64,000 nt of DNA. Source: Podocnemis expansa. Lineage: Eukaryota > Chordata > Testudines > Podocnemididae. The translations under genes were made by a program, and so were the position numbers. How positions within the stretch are numbered: the stretch's first letter is position 1; each line of letters begins with the position of its first letter. The stretch is from the NCBI GenBank assembly GCA_007922195.1, contig ML681963.1, positions 52,833,918-52,897,917 of the forward strand. The letters are read 5' to 3'. The notes beneath the pieces are model-generated. The model searched no databases, was not told the origin of the DNA, and was given only the letters and a program-made list of their open reading frames with translations. This document shows positions 41,619 to 55,809 of this stretch, piece by piece.

Positions 41619-42766
41619 AGGGTATGTCCACACCAGGCTCTTATTTCAAAACAACACTGGTTGTTTCAAAATAAAAGCCCCTATGTCCACATGGCGTTTT
41701 CTTGTTTTGAAAGGAGGGAGCCCCTCCTTTCAAAACAAGAGCCCTCCTTTCAAAACAGCTTAAACCACTTTGGTTTCAAAAGGAGGGTTATTTCGAAATA
41801 ACGCCTTTGGACATGTTATTTCGAAACAAGGATTGTTTCGAAATAACAGTGACAATGAGGAAGGTCCCCCCCCCCAGCACCCTGGCCAAGGATCAGCACC
41901 CTGGCCAGGGTGCTGAGTGGAGTGCAGGGGGTCGGCGGGTGCCCCAGCTGGCTTCCCCCCCACTTCCCCTTGCTGAGAGCAGGGGGGGAAGGGTGCCTCA
42001 GCCCCTTTGCTCCCCCACCCCGGCAAGGAGAAGCAGGGGGAAGTCAGCTGGGGCACCCCCGGGGCTCTGCCCCTTCCCAGGATGCAGGGGAGCTGCCAGC
42101 CCCACAGCCCGGTCAGGGGGGCTGAAGCCCCCGCAGGGTGGCTGCCCCACGGCAGGGGCGCCCCAGGTCCCATCCCCAGCAGGAGCGGGGCGCCCGGGGA
42201 TTCCCAGGGTGGGGCGCCCCGTGGCCCCACCACTGGGCTTGGGGGCAGCCCCAGCAGTGGGGTGAGCCCCCCGTGGAGCAGCCCCAGCAGCGGGGTGAGC
42301 CCCCCGTGGAGCAGCCATCCCACGGGGGCTGCAGCCCCCAGAACAGGGCTGTGAGGTGAGCCACCAGGCAGCGGCTCACCCCACCAGGGCTGCAGCCCCC
42401 TCTCCACCTGGGCAGCGGAGCCTGGGGGTTCCACGGCTCCCCAAGCCACTTGCCCAGAGGCCAAGCAACTTGGGGCACCCCCAGGCTCCTTACAAGCCCC
42501 CTCCCCACTGGTGGCAACATGGCCCACAAGGGGCCATGTTACCACACCTCCCAGGGTGCCCTTCCCCTAACTTGAAATAACAAGTTCATTGTGTGGACAT
42601 GCTATTTCGATTCCCCCTTCTAATTGTTTTTTGGTTATTTCAAATTAAGTTGTTTTGAAATAAGGGCTTTATTTCTAAACCACTTGTTTCGAAATAAGGG
42701 CTCTATTTCTAAACAACTTGTTTTGAAATAACTTATTTCGAAACACTGCCCTGCGTGGACATAGCC
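41619..42766. mobile_element. MITE with TATGTCCACACC ends and TTCGAA palindromes
   Basis: The ends are GGGTATGTCCACACC at 41619 and GCGTGGACATAGCC at 42753-42766. Inside each end are repeated TTATTTCGAAATAA-type palindromes. The centre (about 41860-42580) is GC-rich and shares a cassette with the element at 4942-6440, in inverted orientation. It is inserted in a MIR-like SINE tail, the two halves of which flank it. A 3-bp ATA may be the target duplication. Confidence 0.7.
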
Positions 42767-42929
42767 ATAATGAATAACAAGGAAGATGTTGATAAAAATT
42801 GCACCTACGGTTATAAACTTAGCAGGCTAACTGTGTGTAGTATATCTGAATGAAATTTGGTGTGTTCTTCTGAAGTTAGCACCACATGAAAGACAACAGT
42901 ATCTAGATTAATTGCACATCCATGATCTA

Positions 42930-43000
42930 CATTTGTTAATCTTTAAGTGCCACAGAACTCCTTGTTTGTTTCACTGAACTAGACTAACATGGCTGCCCCT
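42930..43000 (+). mobile_element. Penelope 3'-end fragment
   Basis: GTTAATCTTTAAGTGCCACA, then ACTCCTTGTTTGTTT and AGACTAACATGGCTGCCCCT, the distal part of the repeat only. Confidence 0.65.
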
Positions 43001-43184
43001 GTGGAACTTCCCTGACTTAAATGAGTTCTGGACTTTGTCTGGAGCAGTCTTATCAGTATAAATCTACTGATAATTTGTTAAGCTTTCTTTCAGTTAGGAA
43101 AGGGGACAAATTTAGGTTGAACACCAGTCTTCATTTCCTTGTGCATCTGTCTCCTGCAAGCGTCTGTTGTTGCTTCTCTTATAG

Positions 43185-43290
43185 TTAGATTGTAGACTTT
43201 TTTGGACTGGGGACCTTTATGCACTGCCTTCCACACTGGGGCCCTTCATGAACAGGGCCCTCTGGTGCTACACAACATCATAAATAACAA
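43185..43290 (+). mobile_element. SINE tail fragment
   Basis: It has ATTGTAGACTTTTTTGGACT, CCTTCCACACTGGGGCCC and ATAAATAACAAGGAAGACAT. It serves as the uninterrupted counterpart of the tail that the MITE at 41619-42766 split. Confidence 0.6.
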
Positions 43291-43829
43291 GGAAGACATT
43301 GCTAACAATGGTACCTACAGGACCATGAAGCTTGGACCCACCCTTACTGTTTTTTACCCTGTCAACGAATGTCACATGCTCAAGAAAGTTAACAGCTAGC
43401 AGATTTAGGTAAGATAAAAGGAGAGGGATAAATTCTTTGCTGGTATAAGCGGGCAAGAAAAATTAGAGTTGACAGGATTCATTCACAATAGCTGAGAATT
43501 TAGGCTAAATATTTCCTCATCCAGGGAGCAGCCAGCCTGTGAAATTCCTACCAAAGGAATTCATGACTTAAGTGATTGAGGCTTGAGACTTGCTAATAGC
43601 TGTGCTCAAACAAATGGTTAACAAATCAAAGCTCTAAGGAAAACTGCAGAATTGGAATTCATATGCAAATTGGACACCATTGAATGTGGATTGTTTTTCT
43701 CTCATTACAACAGGTGATTTGACCTCAGCTTCCTCTGTAGGCTTTTCCCCAGTGTTTGAATCTTAACAACTGCTTTGATTTGCTGTCATGGTGAGACTTG
43801 GTGCTATGACTTATACTTTCCTGAATTTG

Positions 43830-43960
43830 TCTTCCTCCCATTCTGTAAGTTCCCATGTTCGAAGAGTCTGACGAAATGGGATTTCCTCCCATGAAAGCTC
43901 ATGCAATAAATGAAATTTATTAGTCTTTAAAAGTGCCACAGGACACCTTGTTTGTTAGGC
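43830..43960 (+). mobile_element. Penelope 3'-end copy with intact hammerhead-like core
   Basis: CTGACGA (43868-43874), a perfect 5-bp stem II (ATGGG/CCCAT), GAAA (43893-43896) and GC-TCAT-GC follow in order, then the 3' repeat TTTAAAAGTGCCACAGGACA. The base after stem III is A rather than the U expected before the cleavage site. This variant is shared with the copy at 21480-21620, so it marks a subfamily. Confidence 0.65.
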
Positions 43961-44499
43961 TTGAGAGCAGGTGCACAACATGCAGACCCTGCATGCAGTT
44001 CATTGTTAACAGCAGTGAAGCCGGAGCAGGCGGAGGTGTTGGTACACCCTTTTTCTGATAGACCAAATATCAGCTGTTGCCCAAAGCAGGTAACCCTACC
44101 TGAAGCATCAAGAACCTGACCTGATGTGGTGAAGGATTTCTCACGCCCTACATTTTTTTTTTAAAATGGCTGATTTGCAGTCATCAGCAGGAAAGACCAT
44201 TAATTTAGGAGTGCTGCTGACTGCCGTTTTAAGTTGAGACATTTATCATTTCTGCTGAATAGGTTTAATAATGTTCTTTGGAACGTTCCAGGATAACATG
44301 CATGGAAATTATTACGGTAGTTTGCATTCAATAGAACGCTGAAGGCCTGAATTTATGTGAAGTCAAACATAACCCTGTCTCTTTCATTCCTTCATTTTAT
44401 GTAGTGTCTTCAGAGTTCTTGCATGCCTCCGGATACGAGTGAATGATGATATTATTGAACATTAATATGGTATCTTCCATCAAAAGATCTCCAAGCATT

Positions 44500-44770
44500 T
44501 CAGTTTTTTTAAAATCAACCAAACCACTATCAGATGAGCATGCATAGGTTACAGATGCAGAAACTGAGGCACCAGAGGTCATGACTCCCAATCTCCAGCT
44601 TCTTTTCAGAGCTGGTCCTGAGCCATGACATCAGTAGGGCTTGGGAGACCCATGTTTGACGTCCCATATGACCTTATGCAAGTCATTTAGCCTCTTTTTG
44701 CCTCAGTCTCCCATCTGTCAATGGGGATAATAGTGCTCTCCCATCTCACAGGTGGGGAAACATAAAAGAC
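44500..44770. mobile_element. Two MIR-like SINE fragments
   Basis: A minus-oriented piece (CAGAAACTGAGGCACCAGAG near 44560) is followed by a plus-oriented core (44630-44770, TATGCAAGTCATTTAGCCTC). Confidence 0.55.
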
Positions 44771-45067
44771 TGTTAGGCAGTCATGTGCCTCAGTAATGCA
44801 GGCCAGTTAAGAACCTTAGAAAGACAGATTCCTAATTCACAGCTCTCATCTCTAGAGCACATGCACTTCCACAGCCAGGATCAGAACCTAGGACTCCTGT
44901 GTGTTAGGCACAAAGGCTGACATTCTCATCTCTCTTACAGTAACTGTAAGTCCAGAGTAGCCCCTTTGATATCAGCATTACTCTGGATATACTCTGGTTT
45001 CAGTTAGATCAGCATCTGGCCCAAGATAATATTCCCACTTGGCAAGAAGCCTATACTATGGGTGCTA

Positions 45068-45439
<372 letters not shown>

Positions 45440-45870
45440 TCAATCACACAGCCCAGAGTTCCTATAATCCTGGTTTGTTAATACTCCCACCTCAAGCTAT
45501 GTAAGTCATGCAAATTCATAACTCTTTTGCTTCTCAAAGAATTTAAGATGGGAAGGGATCAGTGCTCCATTCACTGCTGGACATCAGGGATTTATTTAGA
45601 AAGAGGAGGAAGAAATGTTTTCAATTAAAAAAAATGCTATGGTCCTTGGTTCTAAATGGTTAATTTTCCACCCAGGGACTGCATTGCCCCCTTCTTTATG
45701 CTGTACGCAACCCTGGTGTTTTAAGTGCCATCACTTCTGCAGGGGATTTCATGTCCCTCTGTACTGCAGGAAGTTGAGCATGGGTTTCTTTCTTGCTTGC
45801 TTTCTTAAAACAAGAACTCAACTTTATTCAATGGAATTCATCCTGTGGGCAATCTTTTACCTTGCAGTCA

Positions 45871-46654
45871 GGGATTAAAGTACACTGGAATGGCCCAGAA
45901 TGCTGTTGCAGGGCCCACTATTTTTAGGAGCGCAGCGTTCTGGGCCCTCTAAAAATAGAAAATGGAACTGGAACGCTGAGTTCTGGGGCTGACCATTTAA
46001 AATAGTGGGCCCCAGAATGCAGCGTTCCAGTTTCATTTTCTATTTTTAGAGGCCCTGAATGCTGAGCCCCTAAAAATAGAAAGTCCTGGAACGGTGTTCT
46101 GCTGCCTTCCGGCAGACAGAGAAGCATGGGGTGGCATGTGAGCTACTCTGAAATTCCCGCGCATGCACAGGCTGTGCTTGGAGGCAGAAGCCTCCAAGCA
46201 CAGCCTGTCCCTAGTGCTGGCATGCAGCTGCCGGTGAGTATTGGGGCGACCAGCTCATACTGTGTGATGGGCTGGGGCTGTGGGTGGATATTGGGGGCTG
46301 GGGGATTTTGGGGACAGGCGAGTGGATAGTAGGGACAGGGGCTGTGTATTGGGGGGAGGGATGGATTTTGGGGTGGGTATTGGGGGGAGGGATGGATTTT
46401 GGGGTGGGTATTGGGGGGCCGGGGGATATTGGGGACAGATGAATGGATATTAGGGGCAGGAGGTTGGTATTGGGGGCAGGAGGTTGATTTCAGGGGTGGG
46501 CTTTGGGGGAGATGGGGTGGGGTGCTGGCATGTGGGGGGCAGGAGCTGGGGTGCTGTGGGTGGGCCTGGATGTGTGTGGAGGACCCACCTGTGCGGAAAG
46601 GGCACCCACCCAATTAGGAGGGTTCCAGGGCCCCCCAAATCATATTCTAACCCC
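45871..46654. mobile_element. MITE of the GGGTTAAAGTA family, opposite orientation
   Basis: The left end GGGATTAAAGTACACTGG matches the inverted right end of 10032-10973. The right end, ATCATATTCTAACCCC, matches its inverted left end. Near the left are several ATTTTTAG/CTAAAAAT blocks that alternate in orientation. The right half is a G-rich minisatellite. Confidence 0.65.
46250..46530 (+). repeat. G-rich minisatellite
   Basis: Units of about 31 bp (GTATTGGGGGGAGGGATGGA then TTTTGGGGTGG) are repeated, two in a row almost exactly near 46345-46405, then degenerate to TTGGGGGCAGGAGGT units. The plus strand has many runs of four to six G. Confidence 0.8.
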
Positions 46655-47974
46655 TGCTTGCAGTGTGAATTTCATTGAATAAGACTGAGCTGTTTACCCC
46701 CCTCCTCCTCTTTCCTGCAGGAAAAGGGGCTTTTTAAAGCTGCAGTGTGCTATCTGGTTTACATGATCATTTGCTAAATGTGGTTCTATCCAAAACCCCA
46801 ATCCTACAAAGTTACCTTAATGCACATGAGCAGCTTCACTGAACTCAACAGCATCCCTCATATGCATTAACAATACTCCCATATGTTAACTTTTTGAAGA
46901 TCACAGGACTTGTAATTGCAAAATCCTTGGGGGGAAGGTTCTGTGGGCCCAATTCACCATTGAACTGCCACTTCTGCAGCCATTTGCATCAAAGCAAGGT
47001 ATGTATAAAACAGAACCTTTGGGATTCAATAGCCAATTTGCATTAGGGTCAATCACTGCACAGGGACTAGGCCCAGGGCCTGGATTTGCAAAATGCATAG
47101 ACATTCACACTGCTTGATGCAAACAGAGATGGCAACATGTGATTGGCCATCTTCTGCAGTGCTGAGAGCACTGGACAGTTCACTTCCCATTAGGAAGAAA
47201 TCACTCACTTTCCCCACAATAATATGGTGTCAAGAAGCACCTCATTGGACTCCTCCCCCTACAAACACAATTAGGTGGTGGGGTAGGGGAACAACGCAGA
47301 TGAAAAATCTTCAGCCCTCAGAGTGACTTTTCAATCTATGCTGTATTTTAGCTGACAGGGTCCATTAGTTCTGAACTACAGTGCTCCTGTCTGATACCTA
47401 CCTGATGATTTTTATGCTTTATATACATATTGATTTCTCCCTTCCCCCATCACGTGATCTGATATACATTTATTAATATCTATTATTTAATACACTTTTC
47501 TTGTTAATTCCTGGAAAATGTCTATAACCCAGAGGATGAATTTGGCTCTAATTTGGCATTTATACAATTATTCAGTCCAATGTTTGCCCTCCTCCTATTA
47601 TGCCCTCCTTCTTCCTTTATCTTCAATTCCTAATGGTCTTAAATCAAATAAAATAGATATTACTGGGCATTACTGAGTCTATGAGCTACAAGTCATTTCC
47701 TGCTGCTGATAACAAAGAGGACAGGCAACTAAATTAAATAGAAGAGAAAGAAGCTGCAGAATATACCAAGGAATTGGTGCGGGTAGGAATCTTTATTAAG
47801 AGAGATTCTGTCAAGTAATTTTGACAACTAAACATTGGTATAACGTGTCTGGGAACAGCTATCTATTAAAAATAAACACTCCCACTCACTGAGAAATATG
47901 GAAAATTAATACTATTAGTGTATGAGACAGATGGCTTCCATATGGCCTTATAAATTCAAATAAGACCATCTTTT

Positions 47975-48060
47975 TGCTCTGGGTTTGCACAGCATCTAGC
48001 ACAGTGGGGTCCTGGTCCATGCCTTGGGCTCTGTGGTGCTACAATAATACAAATAATGAA
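47975..48060 (+). mobile_element. SINE tail fragment
   Basis: GCACAGCATCTAGCACAGTG then GGGTCCTGGTCCATGCCTTG and GTGGTGCTACAATAATAC. Confidence 0.6.
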
Positions 48061-48992
48061 CAACAATAATGTAGGACCCCTAATATTTGTGGTTTGTTGA
48101 TCCATGCACCCAGCAGTAAGTGTTGTTTGCAAACTGTGTTCCATAGATTTCACGTATAAAACTTGTAAAGCATATGAGAAGGCAAGACAAAGAAAAAAGA
48201 GAGCAGCTTTGCTGACTTCACATTCAATAAAAAAGGAAGAAAAAAATGCAAAGGGAAAAACAAAGTTAACCCATGGACCAGATCTTCAGCTGCTGTAAAT
48301 CGATGTAAATGGACTAAAGCTGAGTTAGACAAGGGGAAAGATTATGGCCAATGTCTCCCCACTTGCCCTGCTGCCCTGTTACCTGCATCATAGCCAGTGG
48401 CAGTAGGGGAAACAGCCCATGCAAAGCTGGGTTGGAGTGGATGAAGCTGCACTGGGCATGGTGAGAGACCTGTGCTATGCCAGGTATGGATCTGACACGG
48501 TACATGAACTCCAGAGTAGTAAAAAATGGGATTCAGACTGTGACAGAGTAAATCCTCTTCCTGCTCTTCTCTTGGGACAATGCAGCTATGCACTATCTCA
48601 TATACAGGTTAGCTCCAAGTGAGAATATGATCATGTATATTAATAGACATGCAAACAGAGTGCCCCTTTGCTTAGTAAAACATTTAGGTACCACAATATA
48701 AATGCTAAATAATGAGAACAGGAAGAATCTTGAGAGATTGCAGTTCCCTGCCTTTGGCACTATGCATAGTAGAGCAACCAATGCAAAGAAAAATGGCTCC
48801 TCAAGCTACAATAGCAAAGATAAAATATGAGGTTAAATGAACCATAAGAGATTAGGACAGGCAAACAAATTCAAAAGAAATGAGAAAACCATTCCATTGT
48901 CCAGATTGAAGACAGACGTGTAACACACTGGGCATTTCCTTTTATCTAGGAAAACGGTGAAAAAGATACAAAGTTAAAAACCAGATAAACCA

Positions 48993-49004
48993 CCCCCCCC
49001 CCCC
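48993..49004. repeat. C-tract, 12 bases
   Basis: A homopolymer run of C with no other feature attached. Confidence 0.85.
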
Positions 49005-52000
49005 ATGAGGTCAGGGAGGCTCAGCTACACCCACATAAATCCAGTAAGGCCACAGTACTTACTCCAGACTAGTGTAAACAAAACCAGAGCAGGCCAGGAA
49101 ATGCATCCTAAGAACGTGCAGACCTGATTTCCAAAGGGTGATAGATGGCCAGCACTTCCGACAATCAAGGCATGTAGCAATAAGGCTGACAATAAGATAA
49201 TATAGTTATGGAGGCTCTGAATCAAGTTATCCTAACAGGCAGACTACACTCCTCTAACACAGTCCTTGCTGGTCTTCTGGTTAAGTTGAGAGTCAAGAAT
49301 CCAGGAACTCAAGTTCTCATTAGATTTAAGAGCAAGCCAGTGCAGGATCTGTTGGCTTTAAGAGCTTGCAAGGCAGGTCTGTTGTCAGTGTGGAGACAGA
49401 GAAATATTTGAAAAAACTGCCTATGCCCCTACAAATTTGTTCTAGGTCTACAAAATTCCACCACAGGGCAAAGATAGACGTAGGCAGTCTTTGAAGGCCA
49501 CTTTATGGTCTACCCAAACTAAAGATTTATGCTACAAAAATAAGCAGCATATTTTCAGCCTGACTTATGCATACCAAAGCCAACTTCATAATGATGCTAA
49601 GGGAGACACAACTACTGCAGGAAGTGATGTGGCATTGGGTGCCCTGATGCTTCCCTGTTGGATGAATCCCAGGCACCCATATTCAAGCTCAAAAGAAGCT
49701 AAAGCTCTAGTTGAAGCCCTATCCAGATGGTGAAGAAGGGTCTGGCTCACCAGTCAGCAACACAGTAGACAAACCCCATTGAGTCAGATGGGGAAATGGA
49801 AAACATCCCCATTGACTGCAGTAAGAAATGGACAGGGAATTAACCATAGGACAATAAGCCCCAATTCAGCGAAATACCTAAGCATATGCTTAAGTCCATC
49901 CCTAGTCATCACAGAACTTAAGAAAGCACTTAATTTAAGCATGTGCATAAATCCTATTATTGACTGCTTCAATGAGAAACTAATCTTTGGATGCCGAACG
50001 GAACCTTTATTTTAAGAACGAAATGCTCTTACACAGCTGCAACTGTGAAACATGGCTGTTAATAAGAGCTACACACCCCATATGGACAGAGAGATCTCAG
50101 TAATCTATGACACAGTGCATCCAACTAGCTCAAGGGATCTGTCAGAGGATTTAGAGCATTTCCCAATAATTTACTCCTTTGAACCTCGTTCTGATCAACA
50201 GTAACCAAAAGCTGTTAATGGAATTTTGTGTGTGAAAGCCACTAAACAAACAGTTCACAAGCAGGTGAGCAACTAACTTCCACAACACATGTAACCTAGA
50301 GGAATAATCTCACTTCATGTAGCAGAGGGGTTGAACAACCTGCAGATGCAACATACACTGTACGTACAATATTCAATCATCATCGCAAGTGAGGCCAAAA
50401 AAGGTGATAAAGAGGAACAAAACAAGGAGCACATTGGAACAATTTCCATTAGAGAAAGGAAAGAGAGAATCTATTCTATGGCTGTCAAAAGCAGGGGAAA
50501 AAACCACTTAAAATGAGAAAAATCCAATGCTCCTAATGATCCAGCTTCTGGAGGTTTGAACAACCACATACAACTTGAATAATGAGCTGAAACTTACAAG
50601 GAGTTTTGGAAGAGATGTAATTCCCTCTGCTTCACTGCATAAGCCAGCTACCAAGAAGTGGCAGTGACAGGAAGAAACCAGTCCCGTTCTGTAACTGTTT
50701 TTTGCAGGGTTCTCTGCACCATTTTCTAAAGAAGCTGGCACTGACCATGCTCAGAGACTGTCATGTCAGTAAGTGGAAGTAGATCTAGGGAATTTCATGT
50801 AGTATAGGGAGTCTAATATATGCAGTACCCATGAATTCCACTCTTAGAGCTTAGTCTATTTTCAGATGTACTGCTTTAATTGTACTGGAATAGTAACAGA
50901 ACTACAATTACCCTAATATGGAGGCATATGGGCATTAAAGTGTTTATGCAACACAAAAGGGAATAAGCTATTCCAATATGAGCTCTTCTCTATTAGTATA
51001 AATGCATCCATACTTGGGGTTGTACTCATGTAATTATTTCATCATCACACCCATCCCCAAAACAGTCATACTAATACAAAATCTGTGTGTAGATTAGAGT
51101 TAGAGTTCAAGTCGGAATCTGAAAATCCTCAGAGGCACAAAAAAATCATCTGCTAACACTGTCCTACGGCTGGACCCAACTCAAAACCCCTGATCCAAAT
51201 GCCCATAAATTTTAAGAACAATTGAATCCAGAGTCAATTTTGTGGTTTGGTCTCATCTCTCATCTGAACATTTCCTGTCTTTGCAATGATTCAGGTCAAT
51301 ATTTTTCAGAAGAAAGTTCAGGTTATTTTTTTAATCCAACTATTTCTTTCCATGCCAGGCATTAGCTGAATTTGTATGTGCACAAGTTAAGGAAACCACT
51401 GTTCTTCTCAAATTATTATATAGGCAGCTATTTATCTTTTCTTTATTAGAATGAGAGTAGGTTAGAAATGGGTAACTTTACAAAAAAGGTAGCATTTTAT
51501 TTATACATATACAGTACGTATAAAATGAGCCACTCTATAACCTAGAAGGACAAACAGTAAATGTTTACTGTAAAAGAAATGTTAAATTTTGGGTGAACAG
51601 AGCTTTGTTGAATGCTTAAAATGTGCAGAAAAAACCTGCCTAGCTGCAATTAGAAATGAACTGCATATCCTACCATGCCAGCCCTTCTCTGCTTTTGACA
51701 AAACTTAGCACGATCAAATTCAACAGATTATTATTGCCTTCTGGAATCCGGCTAACTGAGTTCCCTGTTCTCAACAAACATTTCCATTAGATAAAATAAA
51801 TAAATGTAAAGAATAATTTTTTCTCTTTTTGCCACCTTCTGCAAATTCGCACTGATTTTTGTGAGGTGGCGCCATTTGCTGCTGCGAATCCTGCGCAGTG
51901 AGAGACAGAAAGAGAGAGAGAAAGAATTGCTAATTGTGGGTTAATTTAGAGCTAAAATTGAAAATCTGTTGAGTTATACAAAATGACATGGCACTGCTCA

Positions 52001-52689
52001 GTACGTTGCTGGGAAAACATTTATCACAGTTTGTATTACTGACTCGTAATCCTATATGGATCTATTAGGAGGTGTATGCAAAGGTTAGCCATTCAGCTTT
52101 AAATTAAAAAACATGCCATTTGCAATAGGGAGTTCGGATTATTCAGCAGGTATAAGTGGCCAAAATGGGATTAACAAGGAAGAGTAATTACCACTTGGGG
52201 TGGAGGGAAGGAAATCACATGTGAGGCATAAAACATCAGGCGCATAGCCAAGCGGGAAGAACTCACAAAGAGCAAAATAAAAACATTCCTGCTGTATAAC
52301 TGAACAAGAGTTCAGAGTAGGAGTGGAGAACCCAGCTACTAACTGCTTAGAGAACAGCTGGTGTCTTTGTGGGACAAATTCAAAATTGCTGCTGGCAACA
52401 TACAGCGTCAAGGTTACAACTTGAAATACACAATGTCACAGTGCCAAACACCATGCTAAGTCACAACCACCCAAACCTGTAACATGAGCATGTGACGATG
52501 AGCTGTAAGCCAGGACAACATAGGTAGCGATGGCTGAATCTTTCACAAGTATAAAAGGAGGTAACTTTCCACTGGAGTGTTTTGGATCTTTTCAATCTGA
52601 AACTCAAGGGACTTGGCCGTACATCACACAGACTTAAATTAGGGGGAAAAAAAGATGTAAGCAAATATTGTGTTACTTGTTAAACTGTT

Positions 52690-52790
52690 TGGAGCAAGGT
52701 GCTACCCTTGTGTTTTGGATTTATACAATGCCTAGTACAGTGTGACCATGGTCGATGGCTGAGGCTCCTAAGTGTTACTACAGTAAAAAT
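52690..52790 (+). mobile_element. SINE tail fragment
   Basis: TATACAATGCCTAGTACAGT, ACCATGGTCGATGGCTGAGG and AAGTGTTACTACAG. Confidence 0.55.
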
Positions 52791-55700
52791 AATCTGAAAA
52801 AATAACACACATAGTAATAAAGCAAAAATTATTGGACATTAGAGATGAGCCTGAACTAAAACCCCAGATCAGAACTACAGGAACTTCAGAGAAGTTGGTA
52901 TCAGCACACAGACCCAAGCTTAATAAGTTTACCTCTATAACATGCCTAACAGTTATTTCCCCACCCCTCCCCCCCCGTATGGATCCTCCAACAAACACAC
53001 CCTGTTCATTATATTCCACACATAGCCTATAGCATCTTTAGTAGAATTTCAATCTAAAACCATAAACTTGACTCCCAGGTTTATTTCATGGCAGCCACGA
53101 TAATACTTGCCTACAACTATGTGCATATATATGCATGAATGCACACAGATACTCTTTACCTTTACAAGGCTTGACGGGTCCAGCAAACTACAGCTCCATG
53201 AGCATAAGGACAACAAACTAATATGTGCCAGAAAACTGTTTGATTTCAGACACAGTTCTCCTGTGTCCCTCATTAGTGCAAGTAACGGAGGAGAGGGAGT
53301 GAAGATGAAGCCATTGCCCATTTCATCAGGTTTTGGTGTCAAAAGGTATCACCTGCCAGCTACAGCTCATTCTGTAATCATCCATGATGCAAAACAACCA
53401 CACAATTTGGTGCAGTTGGCTCACTCATAGCACAGGATTGGAAGATCAAGCACTGCAAGTCAGAACTGAAGTGCTTCAAAAGGCCAGTGTGGGGGACCCA
53501 AGATGAGAAAGAGCAAAGAATTTTGGAGGACAGACCTGAAACATGCTGTGGAAACTGTCAGAGCTTCTTGGAGTGACACTAGCTGGCCCAGAGATGCTAC
53601 CTTTTCTTTAGTACTGAAATTTACAATTTATAAAATCTCTACTTTAAACGAAAAGCCTGGTCACGAAAACTGTCTTGAATCAGAGCCTGGGACTGCAATA
53701 ATCCACCTACAATTCATGTAACAATTATGGAATGTCTTATTTTGTCATAATATATATGTATGTTTAAATCGCAGTGCAGACACACTTGGAAGTTACATTA
53801 TGACTGTAATGCCTCCTTCCATTGCTGTGTTTAGCCATACACTTATACCAGGCTCATCACTGTGGTATATGGAAAAAAAAAATCTGTTCCTTGTGAAAGT
53901 TCTGTTACCCTGGGGCTATTTTCACATCTTAAATCTGCTCATCAACTCATTCACAGGTAAGCATGAACTACAGTTTATTGCCATGTAAAGGTATCATGTC
54001 CCACCAATGCACCTGGATGCGGTACCTAACAAGATTAATTAACACAACAGTATGCCTGAGATATTAATTTTCTACCTTAGACTTCTCTGAACCCTATTTT
54101 CAATATCTGCACATTCCAGAAGGGCAACTGCAACTTTATACAGGAATGAGGATCTTGACTTTAGTGTGCTATGAAATCTGGATTACCACACTATTGAAAA
54201 GAATACTGACCCTAAACTTATTTTACAAACTTGCAGCTTTCAGAATGCACGTCAGAGTGAATAACTGTAACACGAAGCTGATTTGAGTTCTATGAGATGC
54301 TGCAAAGTGGGGAGAGAGGTCTTCCACGTTGGTAATGATCATGGCTACAGTGCAACAAAGACTTTCATCATCAGCTAATGGCAAACATGTGGATGGATAA
54401 CAGCCTTCACCTGGTCATTTATAGAAACACAGGGAAACTCAGTGAACTAAAGGAACCACTTTCACTAGCTCAGTCAGTCAGAGGGAACCTATATACACTC
54501 AAGGTCATACATACTCTGTCCCTTAGTAGGCAGTACAGTGCATGCATGGGACAGTCTAGTGAAGGCTCCCAAGGCCCTACTTACACAGCATGAAAGGTTC
54601 AGGGGTGTGACAACAATCACAAGGAAGATAAAGATGGAAGGTCTTTTATCATGAAGTCTGTAGACAGCTGTGAATTCAGGAACCCCTTGCAAATAAGGCA
54701 GGTACATGATTTCACGTGGCCTCATCACTGCAAGCTCAGACCACGAGTTGCCCAAGACAAATACAGCATACACATAAATCATTTGCTCAGGACAGCAGAT
54801 GCTGTTTTAATCTCTGCCTGCATTTGTCACGCATTTGCAGAATAGAATTGGAGGCACCAAATTGTTTGCATATTCCAACTAGCAGCATATAAATGAGGTT
54901 AGCTTGTTTTTCCAGAGGTACAGATACAGATTTTATGCCAAGTTACATGCCTTATGCTGTTCTGTTGTGTCACCTCTGCTGACACACACTAATGTGGTAT
55001 GTTTAAAGGAATCAAACGCAAGAGTGGCAAGGGGTGGAGGGGCAGAAGAGGTGCATAGGCTTTTTGCACTAGCAACACTTTTTGCTTAGCTGGACCACAG
55101 GGGGTGGAAAGTGATGTCTGATTTTAACTGCTGGATTTACGGTTCTTTAAATTGCCATCCTTCTCCATGCAGCTCAGAATTCCCACCGCTCTGCCCCCCA
55201 TCTGTTCTGTATCTATGGATACAGTAGGTGAAAAATCCACATTTTTTTTGTTTGTACTGAAGATGGGGAAATTTCATCTATGAGAACATTTTAATGGTGT
55301 GGTGTCATTCTGAGTACTCACAACATGAGTAACAGGCATCCCATTAGTCACTGTCAGTTGGGGCAATCTCAGAAACAGCCAAAGGTTTCATTAACTGTCC
55401 CCAGAATGCCAAATATTGCATAGTTTTGTGTAGAAAAATAACTGGATTGGAGAGTCTGACAAAAAAGGCCTCAACAGATCCTAGTGCTTCCCATTTTGAT
55501 AATGAGGAACATACTTTCCTCACTAATGTGTTAGGTGTGTTTGCTTTTAGATAAAGCCAAGCAGTGCAAAAATGCATGACATTTAGAAATGGGCAAACCT
55601 TGTGGACTCCAAGGGCTTTCACAAATTTTGCAAGGTGCTTAGAGATGTTGCAAAACTTCAAAGTATGTGAAATATTTCCACTATAATTTAACAGTAAGGT

Positions 55701-55809
55701 CATTTATTCATAAGTGTTGCCTCTCTGCCTTGCCACTTGTGCTATTTTTTGCAAAGACAATTCAATTTTGAAACAGTATTTTATTTTCTAGACTTTGCAA
55801 TATCTCTGG

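Noticed and set aside
41760..42545. Minus-strand open frame of 261 residues
   Set aside because: It is the GC-rich centre of the MITE at 41619-42766; low-complexity on both strands.
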